Part shown: positions 1-8,978 of the stretch, in pieces | Layout: the number at the start of each line of letters is the position of its first letter | Numbering within the stretch: position 1 is the stretch's first letter | Assembly: GCA_021808195.1 (NCBI GenBank) | Contig: JAKBCE010000021.1 | Location: forward strand, 1 to 64,000 | DNA: 64,000 nucleotides | Reading direction: 5' to 3' | Source of the DNA: Pseudomonadota bacterium | GTDB lineage: Bacteria > Pseudomonadota > Gammaproteobacteria > Steroidobacterales > Steroidobacteraceae | Notes under the pieces: model-generated | What the model was told of the DNA's origin: nothing | The model's database searches: none | What the model saw: only the letters and a program-made list of their open reading frames with translations | Translations under genes and position numbers: made by a program

Positions 1-109
1 CTCTGCGTACAGTGCCGCAACGGGTGACGTGACGGTCTGGAAGGGCTTTCAGCGCTCCTTTGCCGTAGGGCTCACGCTGCGCCGAGCGGCAGCTGTGCCG
101 GTGCACTGA
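1..109 (+). CDS. 3' end of an unidentified gene, possibly an outer-membrane protein
   Basis: An open frame enters from the left edge (codons start at base 2) and ends with TGA at 107-109. The visible 35 residues include WKGFQRSFAVGLTLRR, whose alternating hydrophobic/polar pattern resembles a closing beta strand of an outer-membrane barrel, although the chain then continues past the usual terminal aromatic residue. Too little is present to name a family. It could also be a chance open frame. Confidence 0.35.
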   Translation, partial: SAYSAATGDVTVWKGFQRSFAVGLTLRRAAAVPVH

Positions 110-369
110 ATCGTGAACGGATGAGGGGCACCCATGCGGGAGGGGGCTGCCGCGGTGCAGCGTTTCCCGTGACTGGAGTCACGCTCCGATACGAAGACGC
201 GTGAACGGCAGCCGGCTTCCGAGCTGCCGAGTTGCCCTGTCTGAGCGGGAGGACTACGATTTATTTGCGTTAATAACTAAATGAGTGTTCGTCGTCTGCG
301 GCGGGGGCATGACGAACAGCCTGGTCGGATCGGCTTGGGATCAGTCTCCCCGGTGGTTCGAAACGCCCT
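110..369. other. intergenic region with AT-rich patch
   Basis: No gene is supported here. The stretch at about 256-284 is much more AT-rich than its surroundings and is the likeliest place for a promoter serving the hydrolase gene at 370, but I could not pair a convincing -35 with a -10. Confidence 0.3.
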
Positions 370-1185
370 ATGGATTACTGGACGCGCCGCCTCAATGCAC
401 GTGTGACCGGGAACGGTTCACGGACCATTGTATTCGGCCATGGTCTGGGCACTGAGCAGGGCTGCTGGCGACGGCAGATTGAGGCTCTGCCGGACGAATA
501 CCGGGTAGTGACGCTGGATTTTCCGGGGGCCACTGCGGCGACGCTTGCGGCCTTCGACCCGGGGCGACACGCATCGCTGTTCGGCTTCGCGGAAGACCTT
601 TCGCTGCTGATGCAGGAGTTGGGGGTCCGCGGAGCGACCTACGTCGGTCATTCGATGGGGGGCATGGCAGGCATTCTCACCGCTAATGGCTGCCCTGGGG
701 TATTCGGCGCCGTCATTACGCTGGGGGCCTCGGCCTGCTACCTCGACGATCCCAAGACGGGCTACATCGGTGGATTCACCCGCACAGCGCTCGAGGCGCT
801 GCTGAGGGAGATGCGAGCCGATTTTGCCGCCTGGGCAAACGGCTTCGCTTCGGCGATGGTTGGGGAATCCAATCGCTACCTGAGCGCGTATGAATTCACG
901 CAGATGTTGCTGCAACTGCGTGTCGATGTGGCGAGTGCGGCTCTCAATGCGACGCTGAACTCGGATTATCGGTCCGACGTCGACGAATTGAGCACGCCGC
1001 TTTTCGTTATCGCGCCGCGGCACGATCCGGCAGTACCTCCCCCCGCGGCACGGTGGCTGGCGCAGCACGGCGGTGCGCAGAGAATGCTCGATATCGACGC
1101 GCACGGACATCTGCCGCACCTGACGGCACCTGAGAAGGTGAACGGCGCTTTGCTCGAGTGTCTGCGGGAGATCGACCGTGCCTAG
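370..1185 (+). CDS. RsbQ-like alpha/beta hydrolase
   Basis: A 271-residue soluble alpha/beta hydrolase of the RsbQ/KAI2/D14 type. The nucleophile elbow GHSMGG places Ser95, with Asp219 (RHDPAV) and His247 (HGHLPH) completing the triad. The stretch SACYLDDPKTGYIGGF matches the conserved lid segment of RsbQ (CYLND..Y.GGF), which separates it from general esterases. In Bacillus, RsbQ works with the PAS domain of RsbP, probably supplying or transforming a small hydrophobic ligand. Here the stop codon overlaps by 8 bases the start of a PAS-GGDEF-EAL gene, so the pair is translationally coupled and the same partnership is likely, with c-di-GMP turnover as output. No clear Shine-Dalgarno precedes the start; the start was chosen because the N terminus matches the family. 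Confidence 0.85.
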   Translation: MDYWTRRLNARVTGNGSRTIVFGHGLGTEQGCWRRQIEALPDEYRVVTLDFPGATAATLAAFDPGRHASLFGFAEDLSLLMQELGVRGATYVGHSMGGMAGILTANGCPGVFGAVITLGASACYLDDPKTGYIGGFTRTALEALLREMRADFAAWANGFASAMVGESNRYLSAYEFTQMLLQLRVDVASAALNATLNSDYRSDVDELSTPLFVIAPRHDPAVPPPAARWLAQHGGAQRMLDIDAHGHLPHLTAPEKVNGALLECLREIDRA

Positions 1186-4027
1186 CATCGCCTTGCCCAT
1201 GCATGCGAGGCATCTGCTCGAGCGGACGGGGGCCACCTCGGTCTGCTTCTGGCGCGCGGGTTCAGATGGTGTGGCGCACCCGCTGGAGTGCCTGCCGGCG
1301 GGCTGGATCGAGCGGCCGTTCGTGCTGAATCCGCCGGACCAGGACATTGCGCTGTACGCGGATTCAGCGGAAGTCGCGGCCCATTTGCCCTTCGCGTTGC
1401 GGGCACGGACGCGGGTGGCACTGCCGGCAGCACTTGCAGTGGCCCGACATCGCTTCAAGAACGGAGATTCGGTGGGCGTGCATCTGGCCTGGAGTACTGC
1501 GCAACCAGCTTCCACCTCATTCGCCGCAGATACCGAAACGCAGCGTTTCCTCCTGCAGCCCTTTGCCCTGTTGGATTCCGCCGGTCTGCGCTCGGCCAGT
1601 CCCGTCAGTGCATGGGAAATCGCCGATTCGCTGTCGCAGGCCGTTGTGCTGCTTGTGCCGGAGGTCTTCTGCGGGTACCTGAACGGTGCCGCTGGCGCGT
1701 TGCTCGGCATGCCCGCGGGATTTGCCAGCTTGAGTGAGTTAGCGCGGGGATTGCGCGGGCTCGTGAGTCGGGCGCAGAACGAGGCCGCTCTGCGCGAGCA
1801 GCTAAAACCAGCTTTTGCGGGACGAATGCCCGAAACCGCCTCGTCGATGACTTGGCGTTTTGCCGATGCTCCACGTGCGCTGCGTGTGACGTTCTCTCCT
1901 CTACAAGCGGCCGTGCAGCGCGGTTGGCTCTGGATTTTCGAAGACGTCTCGACGGAAGTGGAGCTGCATGATCGCATCCAGCGCGAGGAGCGGAAGTTCC
2001 ACGCTTTCTACGAGAACCTGACTGATGCCATCGTTCAGTACGGTCTTGAGGGCACGGCGCGGGAATGTAATGACAGTTATGCCAGGCTGTTTGGCAAGGA
2101 GGTCGGGGCGGCAGTATTCCACCGTCGCCCGATCGGTGCCGAGGGCTCCGGCAAGCAGACCATCGAATGGGACGAAATCGTTTCCGAGTGTGTCGCACAC
2201 GACGCTTTTGGTCCGTACGAGAGCGAGTGCATGCTGGCAGATGGTCGACGCATGCTGCTCGAGAGCTCCGCGGTCTTGCACCGCGAGGCCGGGGCGGGCG
2301 GTGCGATCTGGGAGGTGCATCGGGACGTCACTCAGCGCAAGCGTGCCGAAGCGGAGCTGATTCTGGCCGCCGAAGCGTTCGCGCACCACAGTGATGGAGT
2401 GCTGCTCACGGACGCGGCGGGGTTGATTCTGACGGCCAACCAGGCAATGTGCCGCATGTCGGGATATGCGCCAGGAAGCCTGCAGGACAGAAGTGTCGAG
2501 ATTTTGCATTCGGACGCACACGACGGGCAATCCTTCTCGAAACTGCAAGGCCGGCTTTTGCGTCAGGGCGGATGGCAGGGAGGAGTGTGGAGTCGGGGGT
2601 TCGATGGCGAGCGATTCTTCAAATGGGTGAGCGTCACCGCCGTGCACAATGCCGGTGGTGACGTGACGCACTATGTGCACGTCTATCGCGACATCGAGGT
2701 GGTTCGCGGGGCGCAAAATCGTATCGAGTACCTCGCCACTCACGACGAACTGACTCGGCTGCCCAACCGGGTGCTGTTCGAGGATCGGCTCGCTGCCACG
2801 ATGCGAAAGAGCGAGTCTTCCGGAACGATCATCGGTGTCTTGCGTATCGATGTGACGGAGATGAAGCACCTCAATACGGTGATGGGACACGATGCGGGTG
2901 ATCGGCTGGTGCGCCGGATCGCCAGACGTCTCGAGCGCGTTACACCGCAGACCTTTCTCGTGGCTCGTCTCGGCGGGGATCAGTTTGCCGTGATGGCGCC
3001 GGTTGGTACGCCGTCGGAACTGACGAATTACTGCGAACACGTCCTTCAGCAGTTGGCGCGGCCACACCGGTTGAACGGCGTTGAAGTAGTGGTGCCAGCC
3101 GTTATTGGGGCGTGCATATGCCCTGGTGATGGGTCCATCGCCAATGAACTGCTGATCAAGGCCGATGCGGCACTGCATAGGGCTAAACAGTCGGGGCATT
3201 CTGAGGTTCAGTTTTTCACGCCCGAGATCCTCGAACAGATGCGTGCGCGCTTCACGATCGAGAATGGCTTGCGCCGGGCAATCGAGCACAGCGAACTGCA
3301 TCTGGTCTTTCAACCTCAGTTTGACGCTCGCGATGGCCTGGTGCAAAGCTGTGAGGCGCTGCTGCGCTGGGCACTGCAGGGTGAGCCGTGTCCGCCGGCG
3401 ACATTCATTCCGATTGCCGAGCAAGCCGGTCTCATTGTTCCGCTCACGGAATGGGTGCTGCGCAGCGTTTGCGCCGAAATACGTGAGACCGACGCCGCCG
3501 GGTGTGCGATTGGCTCGTTCAGCGTCAACATCTCCGCGATGCACTTTCAGCAAGCGAATATGCTCGAGGCGCTGCTGCGTATCCTGGATGAGGAGCGGGT
3601 CTCGCCGGCGCGGTTCTGCCTTGAGGTGACCGAGAGCGCGCTGGTGAACGCTGAACGCGGGGAACGGGCGCTCTGTGCGGCGAAGGAAGCCGGATTCGGC
3701 ATCAGCATCGATGATTTCGGGACGGGCTTCTCTTCGCTGGCCTATCTCAAGCGGTTCCGGATCGATGAGCTGAAAATCGACCGCAGCTTCGTGCAGGGTA
3801 TCGAGACGGATGCGAGAGATCGGGCCATCGTGGGCGCCAGCATCGCCATGGGACACAGTCTGGGCATGCGGGTGGTCGCCGAAGGGGTGGAAAGCGAGGC
3901 ACAACGTGATTTTTTGTGCCGGCAGGGCTGTGACCTGCTGCAGGGTTACGGGTTGAGCAGGCCGCTGGGAAGCGATGCCCTGCGGGCGTTTCTGCATCGA
4001 GGCCAACTGGAGCGCGCGGCGGTGTAG
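1178..4027 (+). CDS. PAS-PAS-GGDEF-EAL cyclic-di-GMP signalling protein
   Basis: A 949-residue multidomain protein. Residues 1-260 look like a GAF-like or divergent sensor region. A first PAS domain lies at about 272-385 and a second at about 395-505 (TDAAGLILTANQAMCRMSGY). The GGDEF domain at about 515-680 carries GGDQF at 599-603 and no RxxD inhibitory site, so cyclase activity is doubtful. The EAL domain at about 690-940 keeps EALLRW (726-731), DDFGTGFSSL and AEGVE, so phosphodiesterase activity is expected. No membrane segment is evident. The overlap with the RsbQ-like hydrolase suggests the hydrolase feeds a PAS domain. The net effect on c-di-GMP cannot be told from sequence, but degradation is the better guess. 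Confidence 0.9.
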   Translation: MPSIALPMHARHLLERTGATSVCFWRAGSDGVAHPLECLPAGWIERPFVLNPPDQDIALYADSAEVAAHLPFALRARTRVALPAALAVARHRFKNGDSVGVHLAWSTAQPASTSFAADTETQRFLLQPFALLDSAGLRSASPVSAWEIADSLSQAVVLLVPEVFCGYLNGAAGALLGMPAGFASLSELARGLRGLVSRAQNEAALREQLKPAFAGRMPETASSMTWRFADAPRALRVTFSPLQAAVQRGWLWIFEDVSTEVELHDRIQREERKFHAFYENLTDAIVQYGLEGTARECNDSYARLFGKEVGAAVFHRRPIGAEGSGKQTIEWDEIVSECVAHDAFGPYESECMLADGRRMLLESSAVLHREAGAGGAIWEVHRDVTQRKRAEAELILAAEAFAHHSDGVLLTDAAGLILTANQAMCRMSGYAPGSLQDRSVEILHSDAHDGQSFSKLQGRLLRQGGWQGGVWSRGFDGERFFKWVSVTAVHNAGGDVTHYVHVYRDIEVVRGAQNRIEYLATHDELTRLPNRVLFEDRLAATMRKSESSGTIIGVLRIDVTEMKHLNTVMGHDAGDRLVRRIARRLERVTPQTFLVARLGGDQFAVMAPVGTPSELTNYCEHVLQQLARPHRLNGVEVVVPAVIGACICPGDGSIANELLIKADAALHRAKQSGHSEVQFFTPEILEQMRARFTIENGLRRAIEHSELHLVFQPQFDARDGLVQSCEALLRWALQGEPCPPATFIPIAEQAGLIVPLTEWVLRSVCAEIRETDAAGCAIGSFSVNISAMHFQQANMLEALLRILDEERVSPARFCLEVTESALVNAERGERALCAAKEAGFGISIDDFGTGFSSLAYLKRFRIDELKIDRSFVQGIETDARDRAIVGASIAMGHSLGMRVVAEGVESEAQRDFLCRQGCDLLQGYGLSRPLGSDALRAFLHRGQLERAAV

Positions 4028-4462
4028 GTCTGACCCGAGCACCCGCTGAGGAGCCGAAACGTGCGTGGGCGGCGGACGGCTCGAGAACCGCTCAGAGCGA
4101 GCTCTCGGCGTCCCGCGAGATGTACTCGAGAGACCGACATTCTCTTCGCAGCGGATTTGCGCAGGAGCGGGCAGCCGGCGCGCTGTGCGGGATCTTATTT
4201 TGCGGTGCGCGCGGCCGGGACTGGGAACTGCCGCCGCCGGACCGTGCTCGAGCCCGGGCGGTACAGAGCAAATCGGCGGGTCGAGGCCGGTGCGTTGCTG
4301 AAGCCTCGGCGGGCGAGCCGCGTTTGGGGGTCGCTGCCCATCGGCAGTATCCTAATCCGTGACCGACCGCTGGGTCGGAACCTCGGCTGGCGTGGTCGAA
4401 TGCGGCCTCGGCGCGCAGACGGTGAGGCCGGTGAACGCGCTGCTCTAGCCGCGTGAGGTCTT
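4028..4462. other. intergenic region, no gene supported
   Basis: About 435 bases of GC-rich sequence between the PAS-GGDEF-EAL gene and the barrel gene. The short open frames here have strongly Arg-rich translations typical of non-coding GC-rich DNA. I see no convincing hairpin or promoter. Confidence 0.4.
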
Positions 4463-5188
4463 ATGCTGAACTCAGTATCGAAAAGCCGCATCCCTGCGTT
4501 CGTCGTCATGGTTGCGTTGCTCACCGTCCTGGCGATGCCGGGCGCACACGCTTCGAGCGGAGCGTCCGCCATGAATTTCGGTCTCTCGCTGCGCGCCGGC
4601 ACACTCGGTGCCGGACTCGATCTCGACGCCGCGCTGAACCGCTCCTTTACGGTGCGGATCGGCTACAGCGGATTCACGCTCAACCACTCGCTCAATACCA
4701 CCGATGTCAATTACCACGGTTCGCTCAAACTGAGCACCGTCACGGCGCTGCTCGACTGGTACCCATTCAAGGGGGGCTTTCATCTCACCGCAGGTGTGGC
4801 GGGGGAGAACACCCGCCTGGATGTCACCGGCGAGCCCGTGGCGGGGACCTTTACGATCAATGGTCAGACCTATACGAGCAGCCAATTGGTTGCGCTCACC
4901 GGGCGGGCAAAGTTCAGCCAGTCGGCCGCGCCGTACATCGGCCTAGGCTGGGGAAATCCGGTCGGCACCAACTCCAGGCTGCACTTTCTGTTCGATATCG
5001 GGGCGATCTACACGGGTCACCCCGTGGTCACTCTGAACGCACAATGCGGTTCGCTCGCGCCGGCAGGCAGTCCGCTCTGCAGTGAGATTCAGACCAATGC
5101 GGCGAACGAGCAGCGCGTTCTGTACAACAAGATCAATAAGTTTCAGTGGTATCCGGTCGTCGATCTGGGTGTGGCGGTACGGTTCTGA
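4463..5188 (+). CDS. outer-membrane beta-barrel protein
   Basis: A 241-residue exported protein. Residues 1-30 form a signal peptide (basic start, hydrophobic core, cleavage near AHA-SS). The mature part is built of alternating strands such as VRIGYSGFTL and VTALLDWYPF, with APYIGLGWG as in OmpW-like and related small barrels. It ends VVDLGVAVRF, with the C-terminal Phe that the Bam machinery recognises. GAGG-type sequence just before the ATG supports the start. The ligand or role is unknown; no neighbour clarifies it. Confidence 0.75.
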   Translation: MLNSVSKSRIPAFVVMVALLTVLAMPGAHASSGASAMNFGLSLRAGTLGAGLDLDAALNRSFTVRIGYSGFTLNHSLNTTDVNYHGSLKLSTVTALLDWYPFKGGFHLTAGVAGENTRLDVTGEPVAGTFTINGQTYTSSQLVALTGRAKFSQSAAPYIGLGWGNPVGTNSRLHFLFDIGAIYTGHPVVTLNAQCGSLAPAGSPLCSEIQTNAANEQRVLYNKINKFQWYPVVDLGVAVRF

Positions 5189-5487
5189 GCAGCAAGACGT
5201 GATGCCTCCTGAGCGAGAGACTCCAGCCTGCTGAGCGCAGCGGCGCACCCTGTGCAGCGCGGCCGCTGCTGTGCTCGTTCTTGAACTGCAACGCCCGTTG
5301 CACTAATTTGGGCCAGCGGTCTGCGACCTTGCCTCGTTCTTCGCCAGGCTGCGGTTCGGAGCAGCGGATCTGGCCGTGCGGGTAGGGCGGTGCAAGGGGC
5401 CACGCGACGCGTGCGCCCGTCGAGGATCGCCTGAGGTTCCCGGTCGCGATGCGCGATCGCGTGTTTCACTGCAATGGAGTTCAAATC
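5189..5487. other. intergenic region, nothing identified
   Basis: About 300 bases without a supported gene between the barrel gene and the SDR. An imperfect GC-rich inverted repeat around 5235-5275 might help to end transcription of the barrel gene, but it has no T-run. Confidence 0.3.
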
Positions 5488-6228
5488 GTGACTGACGGGA
5501 TCCAGGGTAAGGTCATTGTCATCACCGGAGCGAGCAGCGGATTGGGGGCGGCGGCCGCTCGGCTCCTGGCGCGCGAAGGGGCGCGTGTGGTTCTTGGTGC
5601 GCGGCGCCACGATCGTCTGCTCGCCCTGGCGGCTGAAATTGGACTGACGAGCGAGGCGGTCGTCCAGACAGACGTGACCCGCAGCGAGCAGGTGAAGGAG
5701 CTGGTCGAGCGGGCGGTGCAATTGCATGGACGTATCGACGTTCTGGTCAATAATGCCGGACTGATGCCGCACTCGCTGCTGGAGCGATGCAAGGTGCAGG
5801 ATTGGGACCGGATGATCGACGTGAACATAAAGGGCGTGCTGTACGGCATCGCGGCTGCTCTGCCACATATGAAGAATCAGAAAAGCGGACACATCATCAA
5901 TGTGTCTTCGGTGGCCGGTCATAAGGTGCGCCCGGGTAGCGCGGTATATGCGGCGACCAAGACGGCCGTGCGGGTGATCTCGGAAGGGCTGCGCCAGGAA
6001 GTCAAACCCTACAATATCCGCACGACTATCATCTCGCCGGGAGCGGTCGAGTCGGAATTGCCGCTGAGTGTCACGGAGGCCGACGTAGCCAGGAACATCC
6101 AAGAGTTCTATTCAGCGGTTGCCATTCCCGCGGAGTCGTTTGCGCGTGTGGTTGCCTTTGCGATCAGTCAGCCCGATGAAGTAGACGTCAATGAAATCCT
6201 CTTCCGGCCGACGAAGCAGGAACTTTGA
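5488..6228 (+). CDS. short-chain dehydrogenase/reductase (SDR)
   Basis: A classical SDR of about 246 residues. It has the Rossmann signature TGASSGLG, the NNAG motif (VNNAGLMP), a catalytic Ser in the INVSS segment, and YAATK (Tyr and Lys of the YxxxK motif). An Arg-Arg pair after the second strand (GARRHDR) favours NADP(H). The frame is open from an ATG at 5449, but I chose the GTG at 5488: GGAG lies 8-9 bases upstream and the protein then begins a few residues before the first strand, as in the family. Overall resemblance is to the YdfG-like oxidoreductases. The substrate is unknown. Confidence 0.85.
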   Translation: MTDGIQGKVIVITGASSGLGAAAARLLAREGARVVLGARRHDRLLALAAEIGLTSEAVVQTDVTRSEQVKELVERAVQLHGRIDVLVNNAGLMPHSLLERCKVQDWDRMIDVNIKGVLYGIAAALPHMKNQKSGHIINVSSVAGHKVRPGSAVYAATKTAVRVISEGLRQEVKPYNIRTTIISPGAVESELPLSVTEADVARNIQEFYSAVAIPAESFARVVAFAISQPDEVDVNEILFRPTKQEL

Positions 6229-6260
6229 ATCACGGCTAGCTGAGGTGACGTTGTCCCGGA

Positions 6261-6280
6261 CGCGGCGCGCTGGCGCCGCG
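6261..6280. terminator. hairpin between convergent genes
   Basis: CGCGGCGC and GCGCCGCG form a perfect 8-bp stem with a GCTG loop. It sits between the SDR gene on the + strand and the modE gene on the - strand and could serve both. It lacks a clear T-run, so a function as intrinsic terminator is only plausible. Confidence 0.4.
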
Positions 6281-6354
6281 CATTCGAAGGCGAGCCCAAG
6301 GGGGCGACGGCAGCGCTGCAGCAACAGAGAATCGGGTGGCGCAGTCCTTGCGCT

Positions 6355-7167
6355 TCAGTCATTGACCGCAATGAGAACGTGAGAGGCTTTGACGAGCGCG
6401 CAACAGGCGCTGCCCTCGCTCAGTTCAAGTTCGTTGAGTGCCTCATTGGTAATGATGGCGGTCAGGGTGCGCTCGCCGGCGAGACGGATCTTCACTTTGC
6501 TGTTGACCGCACCGATCTCCACGGCGCTGACGATGCCACACAGTCGGTTGCGGGCGCTGACGCGCACGGTCGGGTCGTCGGTTAGCACCACGAAGCTCGA
6601 CTTGATCAGTGCAAATGCGTGACGCCCGGGGCGCAGCTCGAGCTCATCGACGGCTTCATTCGTGATTGACGCGAACACTTCCAGTCCATCGCCGACGTCG
6701 AGTATCACATCGGCATTGACCGCTCCCTTGCGGACGGTCTTAACGGTGCCGCGAAGTTCATTGCGCGCGCTGGTTCGCACGGTGAGAGCCCTCATCAGGG
6801 TGTTCAGTTGTTCGAAATCGCCGAGCTCGGCCTGCATGCGTGTCAACAGCTGTTGCCAGCCGCTCTCGAGCAGTCGGTACAGTTGCACCAATCGCCTGCC
6901 GTGCTCGGTCAGCCCGCTATGACCGCCCGCGCGGCCACCCGCGCTGCGAACAACCAGCGGCTTCTCGGCAAGATTGTTCATCGCGTCGACTGCATCCCAT
7001 GCAGCCTTATAACTCAGGCCAACGTCTTTCGCCGCCTGCGTCAGAGTTCCGGTGCGCTCGATGCTCTCGAGCAGGTCGATGCGATAGCCGCCAAGAAGAG
7101 TTTGGCCTTTTCGGCCGAGCCACAGATTTCCGCTGACCTGTAACGGCGGGAGTTTCTCCCTGCTCAT
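6355..7167 (-). CDS. modE: ModE-family molybdate-responsive regulator
   Basis: A 270-residue protein with the ModE layout. The N-terminal winged-helix domain (about 20-115) contains GYRIDLLESIERTGTLTQAA and GLSYKAAWDAVDAMNN, a near match to the ModE recognition helix. Two consecutive TOBE/Mop domains follow (about 130-195 and 200-268), each with the S.RN.L.G.V....GAV..... pattern that binds molybdate at the dimer interface. The frame is open further upstream, but the start at 7167 (MSREKLPPL) gives the family length. No modABC transporter is next to it, so its targets lie elsewhere; the window does contain one molybdoenzyme gene, msrP. Confidence 0.92.
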   Translation of the reverse strand: MSREKLPPLQVSGNLWLGRKGQTLLGGYRIDLLESIERTGTLTQAAKDVGLSYKAAWDAVDAMNNLAEKPLVVRSAGGRAGGHSGLTEHGRRLVQLYRLLESGWQQLLTRMQAELGDFEQLNTLMRALTVRTSARNELRGTVKTVRKGAVNADVILDVGDGLEVFASITNEAVDELELRPGRHAFALIKSSFVVLTDDPTVRVSARNRLCGIVSAVEIGAVNSKVKIRLAGERTLTAIITNEALNELELSEGSACCALVKASHVLIAVND

Positions 7168-7957
7168 GATGTGCTCGGCCTCGGCAAGATGCAGTTTCCA
7201 GTGTACTCGATCGCGCAGCGAGGACGCCAATGTGGTGCTCTCTCGTGGAGGGAAGATCATGGCGCTGCACGGGAAGGAGTCCCATGGCGGGGAGGTATGA
7301 CGCACGCTCGTGGCGGGGCCGGCGCCGACAGCGGCACGGTATGGCTCGCCGCGCAGCCGGCCGGCGGCAAGATCCAGACATAGCGGGCGGTGCGCGCGGT
7401 GTTGCACCGACCTTGCACGATTGCGGGTGCCGTGAAGCGATTGGTGCGTCTGTGGCCGGGCGATGTGGGATTTTGTGACTCGAGTTCACGGCTCCTCGGG
7501 TCTGCGGTGGCATGGCCCGAGGAACTCATCGACTGGAGTATCCGGAATTTGTTGGGTGCCGATTGCCCGCGGGGACGCGAGCGTGCGCACAATGGGCGCT
7601 GACCCTTCAGTTTGCCCCGCTTCCGGTGGGGTGATCGGGCGCCGCTCCGTGCCCCTTCGTATAGGTATGAGCTCAAAGCTCGCCAGCATGACCGCCACGA
7701 GCGGACCCGATGCAGAAAGGCGCAACGGCTGATTTCTGGATAATCCGACGTAGCACGTCGAACGGCGAGACGTGCGCTCCGAATCCGCCGATCGACCTGG
7801 GCAGTTGGTGGGTGGGTCGATGCACGGCCGTCGTGCCTCGTGCCAGCGGACGCGTAGCGCCCCCCATGGGGGCTCGGGCGAGTCGATTCGGCGGTTCGAT
7901 GCGCGGCGCGCGGGGTTGATGCTAGAGTTCATCGTGTGAAGCTCAGGGGTGCCGGAC
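7168..7957. other. long intergenic region, no gene supported
   Basis: About 790 bases. Several open frames exist on both strands, but none has a recognisable domain, a good ribosome-binding site or normal amino-acid composition. Promoters for the divergent modE gene and the membrane-protein gene at 7958 must lie here; I could not identify them. Confidence 0.4.
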
Positions 7958-8599
7958 ATGAAGAATCCACGCTCGACGCACACGCTGGACGTGCAGGCGG
8001 CATTGGCGGAGATCACCTCGATTCGGGGTCAGGTCGCCCGTTCGACCACGTTTCGCGGCTATGGTCCCGGTTCGCTCGCCGCAACGGGAGGTTTGGCGTT
8101 CCTGAGCGCGTGGATCCAGGCTCAGCGGCTCATCGAGCCGCTCCGTGACATCCCGGCGTATCTGATCCTCTGGGTCACCACCGCGGCGCTCGCTCTGACC
8201 TTCGTCGCCATTCAGACGGCTGCGCGTGCCCGGCGGATGCATGCAGATCTGCTCGTCGAGATGCTGCACAGCGCCGTTGAGCCATTCATTCCGGCTTTGA
8301 TTGCCGGCGGCCTCCTCACGGTCGTATTGCTTCGTTTCGCACGCTGGGAGCTGTGGATGCTGCCGGGGCTGTGGCAGATCTTGTTCAGCTTCGGGGTGTT
8401 TTCATCCTGTCGCCTGCTGCCAAAACCGACTTTCGTCGTAGGAGTCTGGTATCTCGCCTGCGGCCTGACCTGTCTGGCGCTCGGTCATGCGCCACGGCCG
8501 CTGGCGCCATGGGAGATGGGAGTGCCGTTTGGCGTCGGACACCTGCTGTTGGCTGCCATTCTCCACTTCGACTATGCGCGAGACGTTCAGGATGTCTGA
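7958..8599 (+). CDS. integral membrane protein paired with a winged-helix regulator
   Basis: A hydrophobic protein of 213 residues with about six membrane helices (for example AYLILWVTTAALALTFVAI and ALIAGGLLTVVLLRF) after a short charged N terminus. No named family is recognised. The ATG at 7958 follows AGGGG at good spacing; a GTG at 7949 in the same frame is possible but sits inside that site. The next gene starts within its last codons, a coupling seen for many small membrane protein/regulator pairs. It may be the sensor or the controlled target of that regulator; neither is proven. Confidence 0.6.
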   Translation: MKNPRSTHTLDVQAALAEITSIRGQVARSTTFRGYGPGSLAATGGLAFLSAWIQAQRLIEPLRDIPAYLILWVTTAALALTFVAIQTAARARRMHADLLVEMLHSAVEPFIPALIAGGLLTVVLLRFARWELWMLPGLWQILFSFGVFSSCRLLPKPTFVVGVWYLACGLTCLALGHAPRPLAPWEMGVPFGVGHLLLAAILHFDYARDVQDV

Positions 8600-8978
8600 A
8601 TTGCCTCGTAACAGCGTCCGTCGCTTCGCGTATGCGGGGCTCGACCGGCTGTTCCATGAACATGCCCGCTTAAGCGTGCTAAGTTCCCTGCTGGCACACC
8701 GCAAAGGGCTGTCTTTCGGCACTATCAGAAATCTCTGCGCCCTCACCGACGGCAATCTCAGTCGGCACCTCGAGGTGCTCGAATCGGCAGGCCTCATCCG
8801 GATCGTCAAAGTCATGGAGTCGAACCGGCCGCAGACACTGTGCCGGATCACTGCCAGCGGCCGGCAGCGATTCCTCGCCTACCTGTCCGTGTTGGAGCAG
8901 GTTCTGCACGACGCCGAGAACGCCTCCGAACAGGATCAGAAACTGGCGGACTCCGCGGGAAGCGAACTGGCCGATTGA
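8592..8978 (+). CDS. winged-helix transcriptional regulator (HTH_34 type)
   Basis: A 128-residue DNA-binding protein. The segment RLSVLSSLLAHRKGLSFGTIRNLCALTDGNLSRHLEVLESAGLI, read in parts, is the winged helix-turn-helix of the PF13601-like family, followed by the wing (VKVMESNRPQTLCRITASG) and a C-terminal helix likely used for dimerisation. The ATG at 8592 overlaps the stop of the membrane-protein gene by 8 bases; the frame extends upstream only as an artefact of that gene. Such regulators commonly repress their own operon with the membrane partner. Confidence 0.75.
   Translation: MSELPRNSVRRFAYAGLDRLFHEHARLSVLSSLLAHRKGLSFGTIRNLCALTDGNLSRHLEVLESAGLIRIVKVMESNRPQTLCRITASGRQRFLAYLSVLEQVLHDAENASEQDQKLADSAGSELAD

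Noticed and set aside
1901..4042. 713-codon frame antisense to the PAS-GGDEF-EAL gene
   Set aside because: Mirror frame of a well-supported gene in GC-rich DNA; composition is His/Arg/Gln-rich and no domain is recognised.
7486..8016. 176-codon - strand frame in the gap before the membrane-protein gene
   Set aside because: Composition rich in Arg, Pro and Ser, no domain, overlaps the start of a better gene.
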